Positions 8,334 through 17,431 of a DNA stretch of 64,000 nt are shown here, one piece after another. Location: assembly GCA_020634335.1 (NCBI GenBank), contig JACKBY010000008.1:62001-126000 (forward strand), written 5' to 3'. A program made the position numbers and the translations under genes. This DNA comes from Promineifilum sp. GTDB taxonomy: Bacteria > Chloroflexota > Anaerolineae > Promineifilales > Promineifilaceae. Each line of letters opens with the position of its first letter. Position 1 is the first letter of the stretch. The notes beneath the pieces are model-generated. The model saw only the letters and a list, made by a program, of their open reading frames with translations, was not told the origin of the DNA and made no database searches.

Positions 8334-9595
8334 GGTATCGTCTCTCCCTCAGCCACAATCCGCGGGGCCGACGGCATTCCTGGAATGGTCGCGTCTACAC
8401 CGTTATCGCGCCGTTCCAGTTTCCAAATAACGGCCTCATCCAGAGCCGGGCGCGCGCCGGGGCGAGAGGCGTGCTCCGGGCCGAAGGCCGCGCGACGTCG
8501 CCACCAGCCGGCCACATCGCGCGGCAAGGCATGGTAGCATCCCCGGCGCTGGGCCATGGCCGCCAGCAGCGCTTCGTAGACAGCCATTCCACCCGGCTTG
8601 AGCAGATAGTCGGGATGCGAATTAAGGAGCGCCATGCCGTAGTGGGCTTCGATAAAGTCAACTTTCCGCAGCCACAAATCGGGCGTGCGCTGTTCCAGGA
8701 CCTCCAGATAGCGGTGGTCCTGCATCAGCGTGTAGGGCAACTCGACAAAGCGGCCGATCGTGTAGGGCCAGATACTCATCGATCCGCCGGCCATCGGCTC
8801 ATAGGGATCCGTGTCGAAGAAGGAGAGATCATACTCGATGTCGAGCGACTGCATCCACAGCGGATGGCGATGGGTCATCGGCGAACGGTAACCGACCGCC
8901 CCCCACTGCGCGGCATACTCGTTAATCTTGCGCGCTCGTGCTTCAAAGACGTCGCGCGAGGAGAATAAGCGGCCATCATGGGTCAGCCCGTGAACGCCGA
9001 CCTCAAACCCGCGCGCCCTCATCTCAGCCAGCAGTTCGCGATCCACCTTGTATCCTTCGGGGACAAAATTGAACGATGACCGGAAGCCGTACTTCTCTTC
9101 CAGATCCATGACCTGGCGCACAAAATCGTGCCCGGGTCGGGCCTCTACATCGTGGGTGAGGACAAAGGCGAAGCGGTTGCCCGACGGCCACAGGCCGATG
9201 ATATCGAGCGAACGTTGCCCCAATTGGTCCAGTACGTGGCCGATCAGCGCCAGCTGGAAGCGCACATAGCGATCTTCAATCGGCCAATCCAGCAATGACT
9301 CGACGTCGTCGGCCGGATGGTAGAACTTGCGCAACAATGGCCGCACCCAGGTGGGCAGGAGGGGCCGGGCCACGGCATAGTAGATGGACTTGAGACCGCT
9401 GAGCCGGTAGCGTTCCGGGCCGAACAAGCTCTCATCCAGGGCGCGGGCCATCAGATCGCCGTGGTCGTTGTCCGGCAAAGGCGCGGGCAGAAGGGCGGCC
9501 GCCCGGGCGACGGCCCGCTCCCACACGGACGGCGGCACGTTGTGCAACGGCCGCCAGAAGGCGGCCGGGGTGTTGGCGGCAAACAGTTCGTTCAT
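8330..9595 (-). CDS. Polysaccharide deacetylase-like (NodB fold) protein
   Basis: The 421-residue protein has a NodB-homology core from about residue 140. It contains FVLTHDVEA (THDVE 147-151, the Asp-Asp/Glu catalytic-metal region) and VHGLTHDGR (201-209, the HxxxH metal ligands). The first 135 residues are an extension I do not recognise. No signal peptide is visible, so it probably acts in the cytosol on a lipid-linked or nucleotide-linked amino sugar, unlike secreted chitin deacetylases. It is translationally coupled by ATGA overlaps to the PHP gene before it and the GT4 gene after it. That suggests one chemical step: deacylating a sugar before modification. Its substrate is inferred. Confidence 0.75.
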   Translation of the reverse strand: MNELFAANTPAAFWRPLHNVPPSVWERAVARAAALLPAPLPDNDHGDLMARALDESLFGPERYRLSGLKSIYYAVARPLLPTWVRPLLRKFYHPADDVESLLDWPIEDRYVRFQLALIGHVLDQLGQRSLDIIGLWPSGNRFAFVLTHDVEARPGHDFVRQVMDLEEKYGFRSSFNFVPEGYKVDRELLAEMRARGFEVGVHGLTHDGRLFSSRDVFEARARKINEYAAQWGAVGYRSPMTHRHPLWMQSLDIEYDLSFFDTDPYEPMAGGSMSIWPYTIGRFVELPYTLMQDHRYLEVLEQRTPDLWLRKVDFIEAHYGMALLNSHPDYLLKPGGMAVYEALLAAMAQRRGCYHALPRDVAGWWRRRAAFGPEHASRPGARPALDEAVIWKLERRDNGVDATIPGMPSAPRIVAEGETIP

Positions 9596-10242
9596 AAGAG
9601 TCGTTTTACCCGCTTGACGATCTTGGACCCGTAGACGGCCGTGGTCGAGCGCTGCTCGGCCCCGCGCACCGGTCGGGCGCGGCGGTCGAGGAGAGCCGCG
9701 CGCACGGCGGCGGCATCCGGCCGGTCAAGGTCAAGCTCGGTATAGGCGCGGCCGATCTCCCAATAGAGATGGGCGTCGGAGTTGGCTACGGTCGCCAGAC
9801 CATAGGGGTTGGCGTAGTCGGCGTAGGTCTGGGCGGAATAATCGCGCTTGTCACGGCCGTTGTAGATCTCCACGCCGTCAAGTTGCTGGAGCAGTTCGGG
9901 CGTCACATTCTGATGGTACGCGTAAGGATGGGGCAAAATGGCGACGCCGCCCTGATCGTGGATGTCGGCCACTACCTCCAGGCTGTGGCGCGAGGCGATC
10001 TCGCGCGTCAGAAACAAACCCAGGATGTCGCCTACCTCGGTCTGGATTTCCGCGCCGATAATGACGACGAAATTCGGGTCGTGGTTGGCGGCCGCGGCGG
10101 CCACGCCCCCGGCGATAGTATTGTGATCGCTGACGGCGATGCCCGCCAGCCCGCGCCGCCGGGCGATGCCGACGATGTGGGACGGCGCCATAATGCCGTC
10201 AAAAGAATGGCGCGAATGCATGTGCAGGTCAAACCGGCCCAT
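9592..10242 (-). CDS. PHP-domain phosphoesterase
   Basis: The 216-residue protein has the PHP metal-ligand pattern in full: HMH at 7-9, SDHN at 38-41, Glu65, PHP at 104-106 and NSDAH at 154-158. These would hold a di- or trinuclear metal centre for phosphoester hydrolysis. Stand-alone PHP proteins include histidinol phosphatase-like and RNase AM-like enzymes, and CpsB-type tyrosine phosphatases of polysaccharide loci use the same fold. It may remove a phosphate from a sugar intermediate or dephosphorylate the BY-kinase; the sequence does not separate these. It lies 12 nt after the ATP-grasp gene and overlaps the deacetylase start by four bases. Confidence 0.82.
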   Translation of the reverse strand: MGRFDLHMHSRHSFDGIMAPSHIVGIARRRGLAGIAVSDHNTIAGGVAAAAANHDPNFVVIIGAEIQTEVGDILGLFLTREIASRHSLEVVADIHDQGGVAILPHPYAYHQNVTPELLQQLDGVEIYNGRDKRDYSAQTYADYANPYGLATVANSDAHLYWEIGRAYTELDLDRPDAAAVRAALLDRRARPVRGAEQRSTTAVYGSKIVKRVKRLL

Positions 10243-10254
10243 AGATAGCTCCTG

Positions 10255-11460
10255 CTAGCCCCGGCTTTGGGCCAACTCACCGGAGGCGATGTCCGCGCCG
10301 GTGCTGTGGACTTTGCGCTTGCCGCCCAGCACGTCCCTGGCTCCCTGGGCCAGCAAAGCGACATTGGGGATCGGATCGCTCAGTCGGAAGTCGTTGGGCG
10401 TGCCGCGCAGGACGAACCCCAGCCACTGGAAGGGTTTCTTGATGGCGATAGAGTGGGCGATGTCCATGCTCAACCACTGGTATGTTACCGGCGTCATGGG
10501 CATCTCCACCGGGTCGGCGCGGCCGTCGACGGCCATTTGCGTCAGCAGATAGGGGAAATCGACGCCCGTGGCGATGGACAGGCCCAGCGATCCCCAAAAC
10601 TTGGGGTTGATCTCGATCAGTTTGTAGAGGCCATCCTTAACGTCCTTCTTGAATTCAACCATTGCCACACCGTGCCACTTCAGTTCGCGCAGGACCTTTG
10701 ACCCGACAGCGATCAACTCCGGGTCATAAAAGCTCTTGGCCATGGCGCTGGGGCCGCCGGTCGGCGGCACTTCATGGATGCGTTCGTGCATGAAATAGGC
10801 CACCAGCTCGCCGTGATTCATCAAGGCGTAGAAGCCGTGACCTTTGCCCTTGATGAATTCCTGCAGGATGGGGTAGACGCCTTCGGCCAGTTGGTCTTCA
10901 ACCTCGGCGCAAATCTGCGGATAGACGACGTCGCGCAGTTCCTGGAAGCTGCCGGCATAGGCATAGTGGCCCTGACCGCGCCGGGCCTTCACGACGACCG
11001 GATAGGGAATATCGCGATAGTTCTCCAGGTCGGCCGGGCCGTTTGGGTAGTAGGTCTTGGGCGCGGGCACGCCGATACGCTCGCCCAGCAGGGTCGTGTC
11101 GGCCTTGTCCTCGGCCACGGCGAACAAGGGCCACGACGATACGGGGACAGCGGCATAGGCCGAGAGGCGCTCCAGACCACAGGACAGAATGCGGAATCCG
11201 TCCAGTCCGGCGGCGATGATGGCGTCGTAGTGATTGGCTTGCGCCAGCGACTCAATGAAGGCGATGCCGGATTCCATGTCGTTCCCGTCCAACGGAAAGA
11301 CGTGGGTCTCGGCCAGATACCGGCTGTAACTGGCCGGCGGGCGGCCTTCCTTGACGATGATCGACACGTGGATGCCACGCTTGCCCAGTGACCGCACCAC
11401 GTCGATGGCGTGGCGCACCCCGGCATCAACCACCAGCACGCGCGTTTGTTTATCGTTCAT
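10255..11460 (-). CDS. ATP-grasp domain ligase
   Basis: The 401-residue protein starts MNDKQTRVLVVDAG with a Rossmann-like pre-ATP-grasp domain. It then has the ATP-grasp central domain (PVVVKARRGQGHYAY, QEFIKGKGHGFYAL) and the metal-binding strand VEFKKD followed by LIEINPKFWGSLGLS. This matches carboxylate-amine ligases (CarB-like or D-aspartate ligase-like) that form amide bonds through an acyl phosphate. In a polysaccharide locus it could attach an amino acid to a uronic acid or amino sugar. The ATG at 11460 overlaps the GT4 stop as ATGA, so I reject the longer reading to 11583, which only translates the neighbour in another frame. Confidence 0.85.
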   Translation of the reverse strand: MNDKQTRVLVVDAGVRHAIDVVRSLGKRGIHVSIIVKEGRPPASYSRYLAETHVFPLDGNDMESGIAFIESLAQANHYDAIIAAGLDGFRILSCGLERLSAYAAVPVSSWPLFAVAEDKADTTLLGERIGVPAPKTYYPNGPADLENYRDIPYPVVVKARRGQGHYAYAGSFQELRDVVYPQICAEVEDQLAEGVYPILQEFIKGKGHGFYALMNHGELVAYFMHERIHEVPPTGGPSAMAKSFYDPELIAVGSKVLRELKWHGVAMVEFKKDVKDGLYKLIEINPKFWGSLGLSIATGVDFPYLLTQMAVDGRADPVEMPMTPVTYQWLSMDIAHSIAIKKPFQWLGFVLRGTPNDFRLSDPIPNVALLAQGARDVLGGKRKVHSTGADIASGELAQSRG

Positions 11461-12575
11461 GTTAGCGCCTCGTATAACATCTCGTACTGATCGATTACTT
11501 CTGACCATTGATAGCGCGAGCCGACCAAAGCCTCGGCGCGCGTGGCAAGTTCGTACATGTCGCGGGGGTGATCGTTGGCCCAAATCATCTTTTCGCGCAA
11601 GTCAGCAACGTTGCCGGATTCGAAGAACAGTGCTTCGTTGGGCAACACGGCGCGGTTCTCCGGCAGGTCACTGGCGATGAGCGGCGTCTTGAGGGCGGCG
11701 GCTTCCAGCAGCGTGGCGGCCATGGCCTCGTAGGTCGTCGGGAACAGGAAGAGCGACGACATCTGGATCAGCGCGAAGAGCAGCCCCTTGTCGGCGATGA
11801 ACCCGCCGAACCGCGTGCGGTCGTCGGCCAACCCCAGAAGCTCCTGGTGGTAGTCCGGATCGAAATTGGGGTCACCAAGAATGAGCAGCGGCAGATCGTT
11901 GTCAATGGTCTGCATCGCCTGCAAGACAAGGTGACAACCCTTGCGGCGGATGTTGCGGCCGGCGGTAAAGATCATGTAGTTGCCGGGTTCCAAATCATGG
12001 CGCGCCAAAAATTCGCGTGCCTCTTCAAACTTCAGCTCGGGCAGTTGGATACCGATGGGCAGGTACATCACTTCGCGGCCGTAGTGTTGCTCCAAAAATT
12101 CCTTGTCGGGCAGCGACACGCTGGTGCGAATATTTGCCAGATGCATGAAAGGATATTCACAAGCCTTGAAGAAATATTTTCCCTTGCCCCAGGGGTTGTG
12201 TTCTTCGGGGATGAGGCTGCCCAGGCCGTGGGCGGTGGCGACGACCTTGTAGCGCAGGCGCAGCAGAGGCAACACAAAGCTGGTCTCCATGCTATGGACG
12301 TTGACCACATCGTAATTGCCGAAGAAGAGGGCGTGGAGCGCGGCCATCAGGTACGTTACTGTGGCATGGGTGAATTTGCCGGGCACGGACGGGACGCGGA
12401 TGATGCGCACGCCGGGAACGATCGTGTCGGCGGGCACCTCGCGATTGCTCACGTAGACGACAGGCTCAAATCGCTCGTGATCGAAGGAGGTGGCGATCTT
12501 TTGGACAACGACGTCGACGCCGGCCTTGGCCGGCAGCGCCTTAATGCCTATGAATGCGACTTTCTTTTTCTTCAT
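11457..12575 (-). CDS. Family 4 glycosyltransferase
   Basis: The 372-residue GT-B protein starts MKKKKVAFIGIKALPAKAG, where the acceptor site forms a glycine-bearing loop. The C-terminal donor domain has YMIFTAGRNIRRKGCHLVL and FLFPTTYEAMAATLLEAA, the retaining GT4 signature with the conserved Glu pair. I start at 12575 because a longer open frame (to 12653) lacks homology and overlaps the upstream sulfotransferase. It is predicted cytosolic. Its stop overlaps the ATP-grasp start, tying it to the modification module. Sugar specificity is unknown. Confidence 0.88.
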   Translation of the reverse strand: MKKKKVAFIGIKALPAKAGVDVVVQKIATSFDHERFEPVVYVSNREVPADTIVPGVRIIRVPSVPGKFTHATVTYLMAALHALFFGNYDVVNVHSMETSFVLPLLRLRYKVVATAHGLGSLIPEEHNPWGKGKYFFKACEYPFMHLANIRTSVSLPDKEFLEQHYGREVMYLPIGIQLPELKFEEAREFLARHDLEPGNYMIFTAGRNIRRKGCHLVLQAMQTIDNDLPLLILGDPNFDPDYHQELLGLADDRTRFGGFIADKGLLFALIQMSSLFLFPTTYEAMAATLLEAAALKTPLIASDLPENRAVLPNEALFFESGNVADLREKMIWANDHPRDMYELATRAEALVGSRYQWSEVIDQYEMLYEALT

Positions 12576-12636
12576 TGCAGCCTCTGGCCGCCGGCGGCTG
12601 CCGGACGGCGGTGGGTTAGGATCAGGGCAACGGCCC

Positions 12637-13272
12637 TCAGGCGGCCGCCGCAACTTGCCGGTTCCGGTACAGATGTGGGTCGACGACCTGGGTCATAGCC
12701 GCCTCATCCAGCGGTTGGTCGAGGAAGCGGGTGATGCGCGCGATCTGGCCGGCGGGTTCATTCATCACGTCGGTGTAGTGAATATAGAGCGTTTCGACAT
12801 TGGGCCGGCGGCGCAGCCACTGCTCGACCAGTTCGATATGACGGGTAAACATGGCCGCCACCGCTTCGTCGTCCATCTGATCGGGATCTTCGCCGCGATG
12901 GATGATCATCTTTCGCTGCGAGGCCAGGATTTCCTCCAGATTGCGGCGCAGGAAAATGACCTTGTAAGTCTCATCGGGCGGCAAATACTGCAACAGAAAC
13001 GAGATGATCTTGACCGCCTTGCCGCGCGCCTGGGGTAACCAGGCGACATCACCCTTGTCCAGTTGCTTGACGCGCTCGAACTCGAAATAACCCTTGGGGT
13101 TATCCTTGTCGGCCGCGCGCAGTTCATCGGTGAGCGGCGCAATGCCGCCGGCTGCCAGCATCTTCATCATCATCGACGTTCCCGAACGCGGCAATCCGGA
13201 TACGATGGTGACAGGCTGAACCGTGACCGGGGTGCTCTGATCGCCGCGCATTTTGCTGAATATATTTTTCAT
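12637..13272 (-). CDS. Short sulfotransferase family protein
   Basis: The 211-residue protein has the phosphosulfate-binding loop TIVSGLPRSGTSMMMKML at about residues 22-39 and a 3'-phosphate-like segment VIFLRRNLEEILASQRK near 105-121. It is shorter than the other sulfotransferases of the locus (280-370 residues) and resembles the compact sulfotransferases often annotated as P-loop kinases. It is encoded between a sulfatase-fold gene and a GT4 gene. Probably it sulfates the same polysaccharide at another position. A nucleoside or sugar kinase is a less likely alternative, because GLPRSGTS is the typical sulfotransferase form. Confidence 0.78.
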   Translation of the reverse strand: MKNIFSKMRGDQSTPVTVQPVTIVSGLPRSGTSMMMKMLAAGGIAPLTDELRAADKDNPKGYFEFERVKQLDKGDVAWLPQARGKAVKIISFLLQYLPPDETYKVIFLRRNLEEILASQRKMIIHRGEDPDQMDDEAVAAMFTRHIELVEQWLRRRPNVETLYIHYTDVMNEPAGQIARITRFLDQPLDEAAMTQVVDPHLYRNRQVAAAA

Positions 13273-13281
13273 ACGGTTCGT

Positions 13282-14643
13282 TTATTCCACGTAGCCGAGT
13301 TTGCGCAGATGATCGGCTAATCCGGCCATTTCCGTCTCGCTCAGTTCGTCGGTCATGTTGACGGCGCCGGTTTGGGCCTGTTCGACATGGGTTTCGATCA
13401 ACCGGCGCAGCTGGGTCGCCCGCTGGGGCATCGCCTGGGCCAGGTTCTTTTTTTCCTCGGGGTCGGCCTGCAAATCGTATAACTCCTGGGGAACCTTCGG
13501 GTCGGCCGCATCATAGGCATATTTGTAGCCATCGTAGCGTACGCCGTAGAACGAAGAAGGCTCCCGTGAGTTTTGGCAGGTCTCGATGAGCGCGGGCAGT
13601 TCCTCCAGCCCTTCGCCCTGTATGAACGGCATGAGGCTGCGGCCGTCGGCCGTGTCGGGGATATGGTCGTCCAGCCCGGCCAGGCTGAGGATTGTCGGCA
13701 TGATGTCGATTTGCCGGACCTGGTCGTCAATCCGGCGGCCGGGCGGCACCGCCCCACCCGACACCACCAACGGCACGCGCACGAGCGAATCGTAGACGTG
13801 ATAGCCGTGGCCTGTGACCGTGGCCAACGGGCTGTCGACGACGCCGGCACGGTAGAGCAAGCGTGAGGTCTTGAACCACGTCTCACGCGCGGCGGCAATC
13901 GATTTCCGCCGGAACTGTATCCACCGGGTCGGCTTTTTGCCCGTGTTTTGCTTGGTCAGCGATTTCTTAAAGAACTCTACCTGACTCTCCAGGCTATTCT
14001 CGGGAATTTTTTCGCCGTGGTCGCCGGTCAGCAGCACGATGGTGTTGTCGAGATCGACGGCGTCCAGCAACTCGCGCAGGCGGACGTCGTAGCTGGAAAT
14101 GGCCCGATCATACTGGGTGCGGCCGTACTCCGGCGTGTCGTAGCCGGGCAAGATTTGTCGCGGCCGGTGGACACCCCACAGGTGCAGGTAGGCAAACCAG
14201 GGGCTTTCGAAGCCACCATCGCGAAAACGCTCGATCAGTTGTTCGCCCCACTCGCCCAGCATAGGCGACTTGACGCCGTCGCGGAATTCATACTGGTCGA
14301 AACCGCGGTCCAGCCGATAGAATTGGCTCAGGGGGCCGGTGGCTTCGGCGTAGGTGTGGTAGCCGTTATCACGAAGGATCTCAGCCAGCAGGGGGATGCT
14401 GTCGGACACGCGCGCGCCGACCATGGCCCGCACGCCGTGGTGCGCCGGATACATGCCACTGAACATCGTCGTCATGCACGGGATGGTCATCGAGTTGGCG
14501 GTGATCAGGTGTGTGAAGAGCGTGCCTCGTTCGGCCAGCGCCTGCATGCCGGGCGTCTGCGCCGTCCGATCGGGATCAAAGGCCCGGTCAGCGCGCAAGC
14601 AATCGATGACAATTAATAAAATGTTAGGCCTTTTCGAAGGCAT
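13282..14643 (-). CDS. Sulfatase-superfamily enzyme lacking the formylglycine motif
   Basis: The 453-residue protein has the alkaline phosphatase/sulfatase fold: a metal-binding DCLRAD at residues 14-19, the second metal motif LTGDHGE at 205-211, and a late GHGYHVYDSLVRVPL segment. The usual Cys/Ser-x-Pro-x-Arg formylglycine site reads Thr53-Ile-Pro-Cys-Met57, so neither the modifiable residue nor the Arg is present. A Thr nucleophile occurs in lipoteichoic acid synthase-like phosphotransferases of this superfamily. A phosphotransferase or phosphodiesterase is therefore as likely as a sulfatase. No signal or membrane helix is evident. GGAGG eight bases before the ATG at 14643 fixes the start. 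Confidence 0.82.
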   Translation of the reverse strand: MPSKRPNILLIVIDCLRADRAFDPDRTAQTPGMQALAERGTLFTHLITANSMTIPCMTTMFSGMYPAHHGVRAMVGARVSDSIPLLAEILRDNGYHTYAEATGPLSQFYRLDRGFDQYEFRDGVKSPMLGEWGEQLIERFRDGGFESPWFAYLHLWGVHRPRQILPGYDTPEYGRTQYDRAISSYDVRLRELLDAVDLDNTIVLLTGDHGEKIPENSLESQVEFFKKSLTKQNTGKKPTRWIQFRRKSIAAARETWFKTSRLLYRAGVVDSPLATVTGHGYHVYDSLVRVPLVVSGGAVPPGRRIDDQVRQIDIMPTILSLAGLDDHIPDTADGRSLMPFIQGEGLEELPALIETCQNSREPSSFYGVRYDGYKYAYDAADPKVPQELYDLQADPEEKKNLAQAMPQRATQLRRLIETHVEQAQTGAVNMTDELSETEMAGLADHLRKLGYVE

Positions 14644-14729
14644 CAAACTTTCCTCCGCTGCATGGTGTTAGTGGGCTTAGGGCCGTAACGGCGCTCGGCG
14701 GCCGAACAGCAGCCATCAATCAATTGTAC

Positions 14730-14748
14730 AGCCATTATAGTAATGGCT
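14730..14748 (-). promoter_or_regulatory. Possible internal promoter with operator-like inverted repeat
   Basis: A perfect 8-bp inverted repeat with a three-base loop covers a minus-strand TATAAT (14739-14734). It lies about 90 bases upstream of the sulfatase-fold gene, in the 183-bp gap that follows the Wzy-like gene. The -35 region is weak (TTATCG at 17 bp). The repeat could be an operator over a secondary promoter for the downstream half of the locus, or only an RNA hairpin. Confidence 0.35.
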
Positions 14749-14829
14749 ACGGCTTACGATAAACCTGAAGAGAATCGTGGAGTGTGGGCGAGAAGGCGCG
14801 AGCAACGGCCGTGGGCGCGGCCGGAACGC

Positions 14830-16242
14830 CTAGCGGCGGATGTTGGACAAGCGACGGCGGGCGGCCTGGCGTCGTTCGGGTGTGTAGATCAAGTGGAACG
14901 TGTAGCCCAGGGATGACCAGTAGAGAACCATCATGGCCCCGGCCAGCCACGCTTTGTGATACCACAGCCATACCGGCCAGAACATCGTGAAAATAAACAG
15001 GCCGTAGGCCAGCGTCGCCTGGTATGGGTCGGTCGTGGTGCGGGCAAAGCGAAACAGCTTCACCATCGTCCACAGGCAAAAAGCGAGGAACAGTCCCACT
15101 CCGATGATCCCATGCTCCTGTATCCAGGTACTGAGGGAAGTCGTGCCGACGCCGTAAATGTCCTCTTCGAGGACACTGCCGCGAACGCCAAGGAACGAGC
15201 TTTGCGAGCGTGTGCCGATGCCGAACCCGAATAGCTTAGTCGTCCAGTCGCGCTGTATCTGCTGCCAGGCGTAAGTGATAGCCAAACCGCGGCCGATATT
15301 ATAGGTAGAGTCATCGGCACTGACCCCATCATTAAACAGGTAACTTTCTATCACATCGGGCTGCAGATATTCCTGCAACGGCCTCAGCCCGCGCGCATTG
15401 ACCAAATAGGAATTGTAGAGCGGCACAAAGACAGCCGCCGCCCCAGCCAGCAGGACGACGTAGAGCATCAACTGTCGCAATTGACCGCCGCGAATCAGAT
15501 GAACGATCACAGTAATAACGACCAGAGCAGCGACGGCAAAGAGATAAAACTTCGTGCCGCTCAGCGTGCTGCCCAGCAAACCCAACGCCAGCACGAATAG
15601 CAGAAGTTTCCAGTTGTGCGTCGCCAGCCAGTTTCCCAAAGCCAACGCGACCGTGAAGAAAACCAGCATGGAGAACTGCATCACGCCTTTCTGGCCGAAG
15701 GTGCCGCCCATGCTGTCGCCCATCGGGAAACCGAGGGCCAGCATCACCAGCTGCACCCCGATCTGGAAGACGAGCAAGCCGATGGTGAACTTGAAAAACC
15801 AGCGGGCAAAATCGGTGGGCCAACCCTGCACCAGATAGGCGAAGACGCCCAGCAGGGGATATTTGAACAGGCCCCACCACCCCCACGCCGTTGCCGCAAA
15901 CGCCTGGCCCTCAAAGGTCGAGACCAGACTCCAGATGAGCGTGGCACCGGCAATCAGCAACAAGCCGCCCGGAATCCGGTCTTCCAACATCATGTAGGCA
16001 AAGGCGACGAGTACGACAAGGGCAATGCCCACCTCGATGGCGCCCAGAATGACGCGTGGCAGGCCGACCGGCCACACGAGGAACGGCAAGAAGACTTCCA
16101 GCAGCAACACCATCGCCAGCAGGCGGAACCAGCCCTGGCGCATCCAGTTCTCCCGGTCGCGGGTCTTGGCCTGAATTGGTGGGGCGCCGGCCTCCTGGTA
16201 GAGATATTCTTGTCGTGCCATAGTTAGATGGGGGGCGGTCAT
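14830..16242 (-). CDS. O-antigen ligase/polymerase-like membrane protein (Wzy-like)
   Basis: The 470-residue protein is mostly hydrophobic, with roughly ten predicted membrane helices beginning near residue 35. A long extracytoplasmic loop lies around 275-350 and a basic C-terminal tail follows (ERRQAARRRLSNIRR). This is the layout of O-antigen ligases and Wzy polymerases. In a locus with a Wzz-type protein and several glycosyltransferases, it most likely polymerises lipid-linked repeat units outside the membrane. The family has low sequence identity, so the call rests on topology and context. GGAG six bases before the ATG at 16242 supports that start over an internal Met seven codons later. 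Confidence 0.78.
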   Translation of the reverse strand: MTAPHLTMARQEYLYQEAGAPPIQAKTRDRENWMRQGWFRLLAMVLLLEVFLPFLVWPVGLPRVILGAIEVGIALVVLVAFAYMMLEDRIPGGLLLIAGATLIWSLVSTFEGQAFAATAWGWWGLFKYPLLGVFAYLVQGWPTDFARWFFKFTIGLLVFQIGVQLVMLALGFPMGDSMGGTFGQKGVMQFSMLVFFTVALALGNWLATHNWKLLLFVLALGLLGSTLSGTKFYLFAVAALVVITVIVHLIRGGQLRQLMLYVVLLAGAAAVFVPLYNSYLVNARGLRPLQEYLQPDVIESYLFNDGVSADDSTYNIGRGLAITYAWQQIQRDWTTKLFGFGIGTRSQSSFLGVRGSVLEEDIYGVGTTSLSTWIQEHGIIGVGLFLAFCLWTMVKLFRFARTTTDPYQATLAYGLFIFTMFWPVWLWYHKAWLAGAMMVLYWSSLGYTFHLIYTPERRQAARRRLSNIRR

Positions 16243-16285
16243 GGATACTCCGCGACCACCCCCTTGAGCGATGCTAGCAGATTTG

Positions 16286-17431
16286 TCAGTCGGCGGCCAT
16301 GGCCTCGGGCAACTTCTCAGCTACGCCGCGCGCAGCCATATGCTCGCGGATGGCGTCGGCCACGTAGGCCACCTTGTCGTCGTCCAGCTCCGGGAATATC
16401 GGCAGCGAGACGATCAATTCGGCATACTCCTCGGTGACCGGGAAATCGCCGCGCTTGTAGCCCAGCTCGGCGTAGGCGGGTTGCAGATGGATGGGAATGG
16501 GATAGTGCAAGCCGGTAGCGATGCCCTTGCTCTTCAGATGGTCCATCAGCGCCTCGCGGTCGGCGACGCGCACGACGTAGAGGTGAAAGATGTGCTCGGC
16601 ATCATCGGCCGCGGCCGGCGTGACGAGCGGCAGATCGGCCAGCAAGTCGGCATACGTGGCGGCGGCGCGGCGGCGGCTGGCGTTCCAGCCGTCGAGATAG
16701 GGCAGCTTGACGCCCAGCACGGCGGCCTGCATGGTGTCGAGACGGTGGTTGAAGCCCTTAATCTCGTGGAAGTATTTGACCTTCTGGCCGATGTTGCGCA
16801 GCAGGCGAACCTTCTCGGCCACGTCGGGGTCGTTGGTCGTCACTGCGCCGCCGTCGCCATAAGCGCCCAGATTCTTGCCGGGATAAAAGCTGAAGGCGGC
16901 GGCGTGGCCCAGACTGCCGGCCGTGCGCGCCTTATAGCGCGCGCCGCTGGCTTGCGCCGCGTCCTCGAAGACGTACAGATTATGCTTGCGCGCGATGGCG
17001 AGGATGGCGTCCATGTCGGCCACCTGACCATAGAGGTGCACGGGCATAATGGCCTTGGTGCGCGGGGTAATGGCGGCTTCGATCTTGGTGACGTCGATGT
17101 TGTACGTTTCCGGGTCGCAATCGACCAGCACGGGAGTTGCCCCGGCGTTGGAAATCGCCAGCACGGTGGCGATAAACGTATTGGCCGCGGTGATGACCTC
17201 ATCGCCGGGGCCGATGTCGTAGGCGCGAACGATCATTTCCAGGGCCGAATAGCCGGAATCAACGCCGACGCAGTATTTAACGCCGCAATAGTCGGCGAAG
17301 GCGCGTTCGAATTCGGCCACAGCGCCGCCCAGAACAAAGTCACCACGTTGCATCACGGCCAACACGGCCGGGTCAACTTCGCCCTGAATCTGGCGATATT
17401 GTGCTCTCAGATCAACGAATGGGATTTCCAT
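16286..17431 (-). CDS. DegT/DnrJ/EryC1 sugar aminotransferase (WbpE-like)
   Basis: The 381-residue PLP enzyme starts IPFVDLRAQYRQIQ, typical of WbpE/QdtB-type aminotransferases. It has the cofactor region VFEDAAQASGA (155-165) and the PLP lysine in SFYPGKNLGAYGDGG (Lys186). WbpE aminates UDP-3-keto-GlcNAcA to give UDP-GlcNAc(3NH2)A. The locus also holds WbpB-like and WbpD-like genes (20562-21635 and 19919-20569), which act just before and after it in that pathway, so a role in making a 2,3-diacetamido-uronic acid is well supported by context. Other 3- or 4-amino sugars remain possible. Confidence 0.9.
   Translation of the reverse strand: MEIPFVDLRAQYRQIQGEVDPAVLAVMQRGDFVLGGAVAEFERAFADYCGVKYCVGVDSGYSALEMIVRAYDIGPGDEVITAANTFIATVLAISNAGATPVLVDCDPETYNIDVTKIEAAITPRTKAIMPVHLYGQVADMDAILAIARKHNLYVFEDAAQASGARYKARTAGSLGHAAAFSFYPGKNLGAYGDGGAVTTNDPDVAEKVRLLRNIGQKVKYFHEIKGFNHRLDTMQAAVLGVKLPYLDGWNASRRRAAATYADLLADLPLVTPAAADDAEHIFHLYVVRVADREALMDHLKSKGIATGLHYPIPIHLQPAYAELGYKRGDFPVTEEYAELIVSLPIFPELDDDKVAYVADAIREHMAARGVAEKLPEAMAAD

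Noticed and set aside
11461..11583. N-terminal extension of the ATP-grasp protein
   Set aside because: The extra 41 residues overlap the upstream GT4 gene in another frame; the ATGA overlap at 11460 is a better start.
13282..14643. Plain arylsulfatase annotation
   Set aside because: The catalytic Cys/Ser-x-Pro-x-Arg motif is absent, so I keep only the superfamily name.
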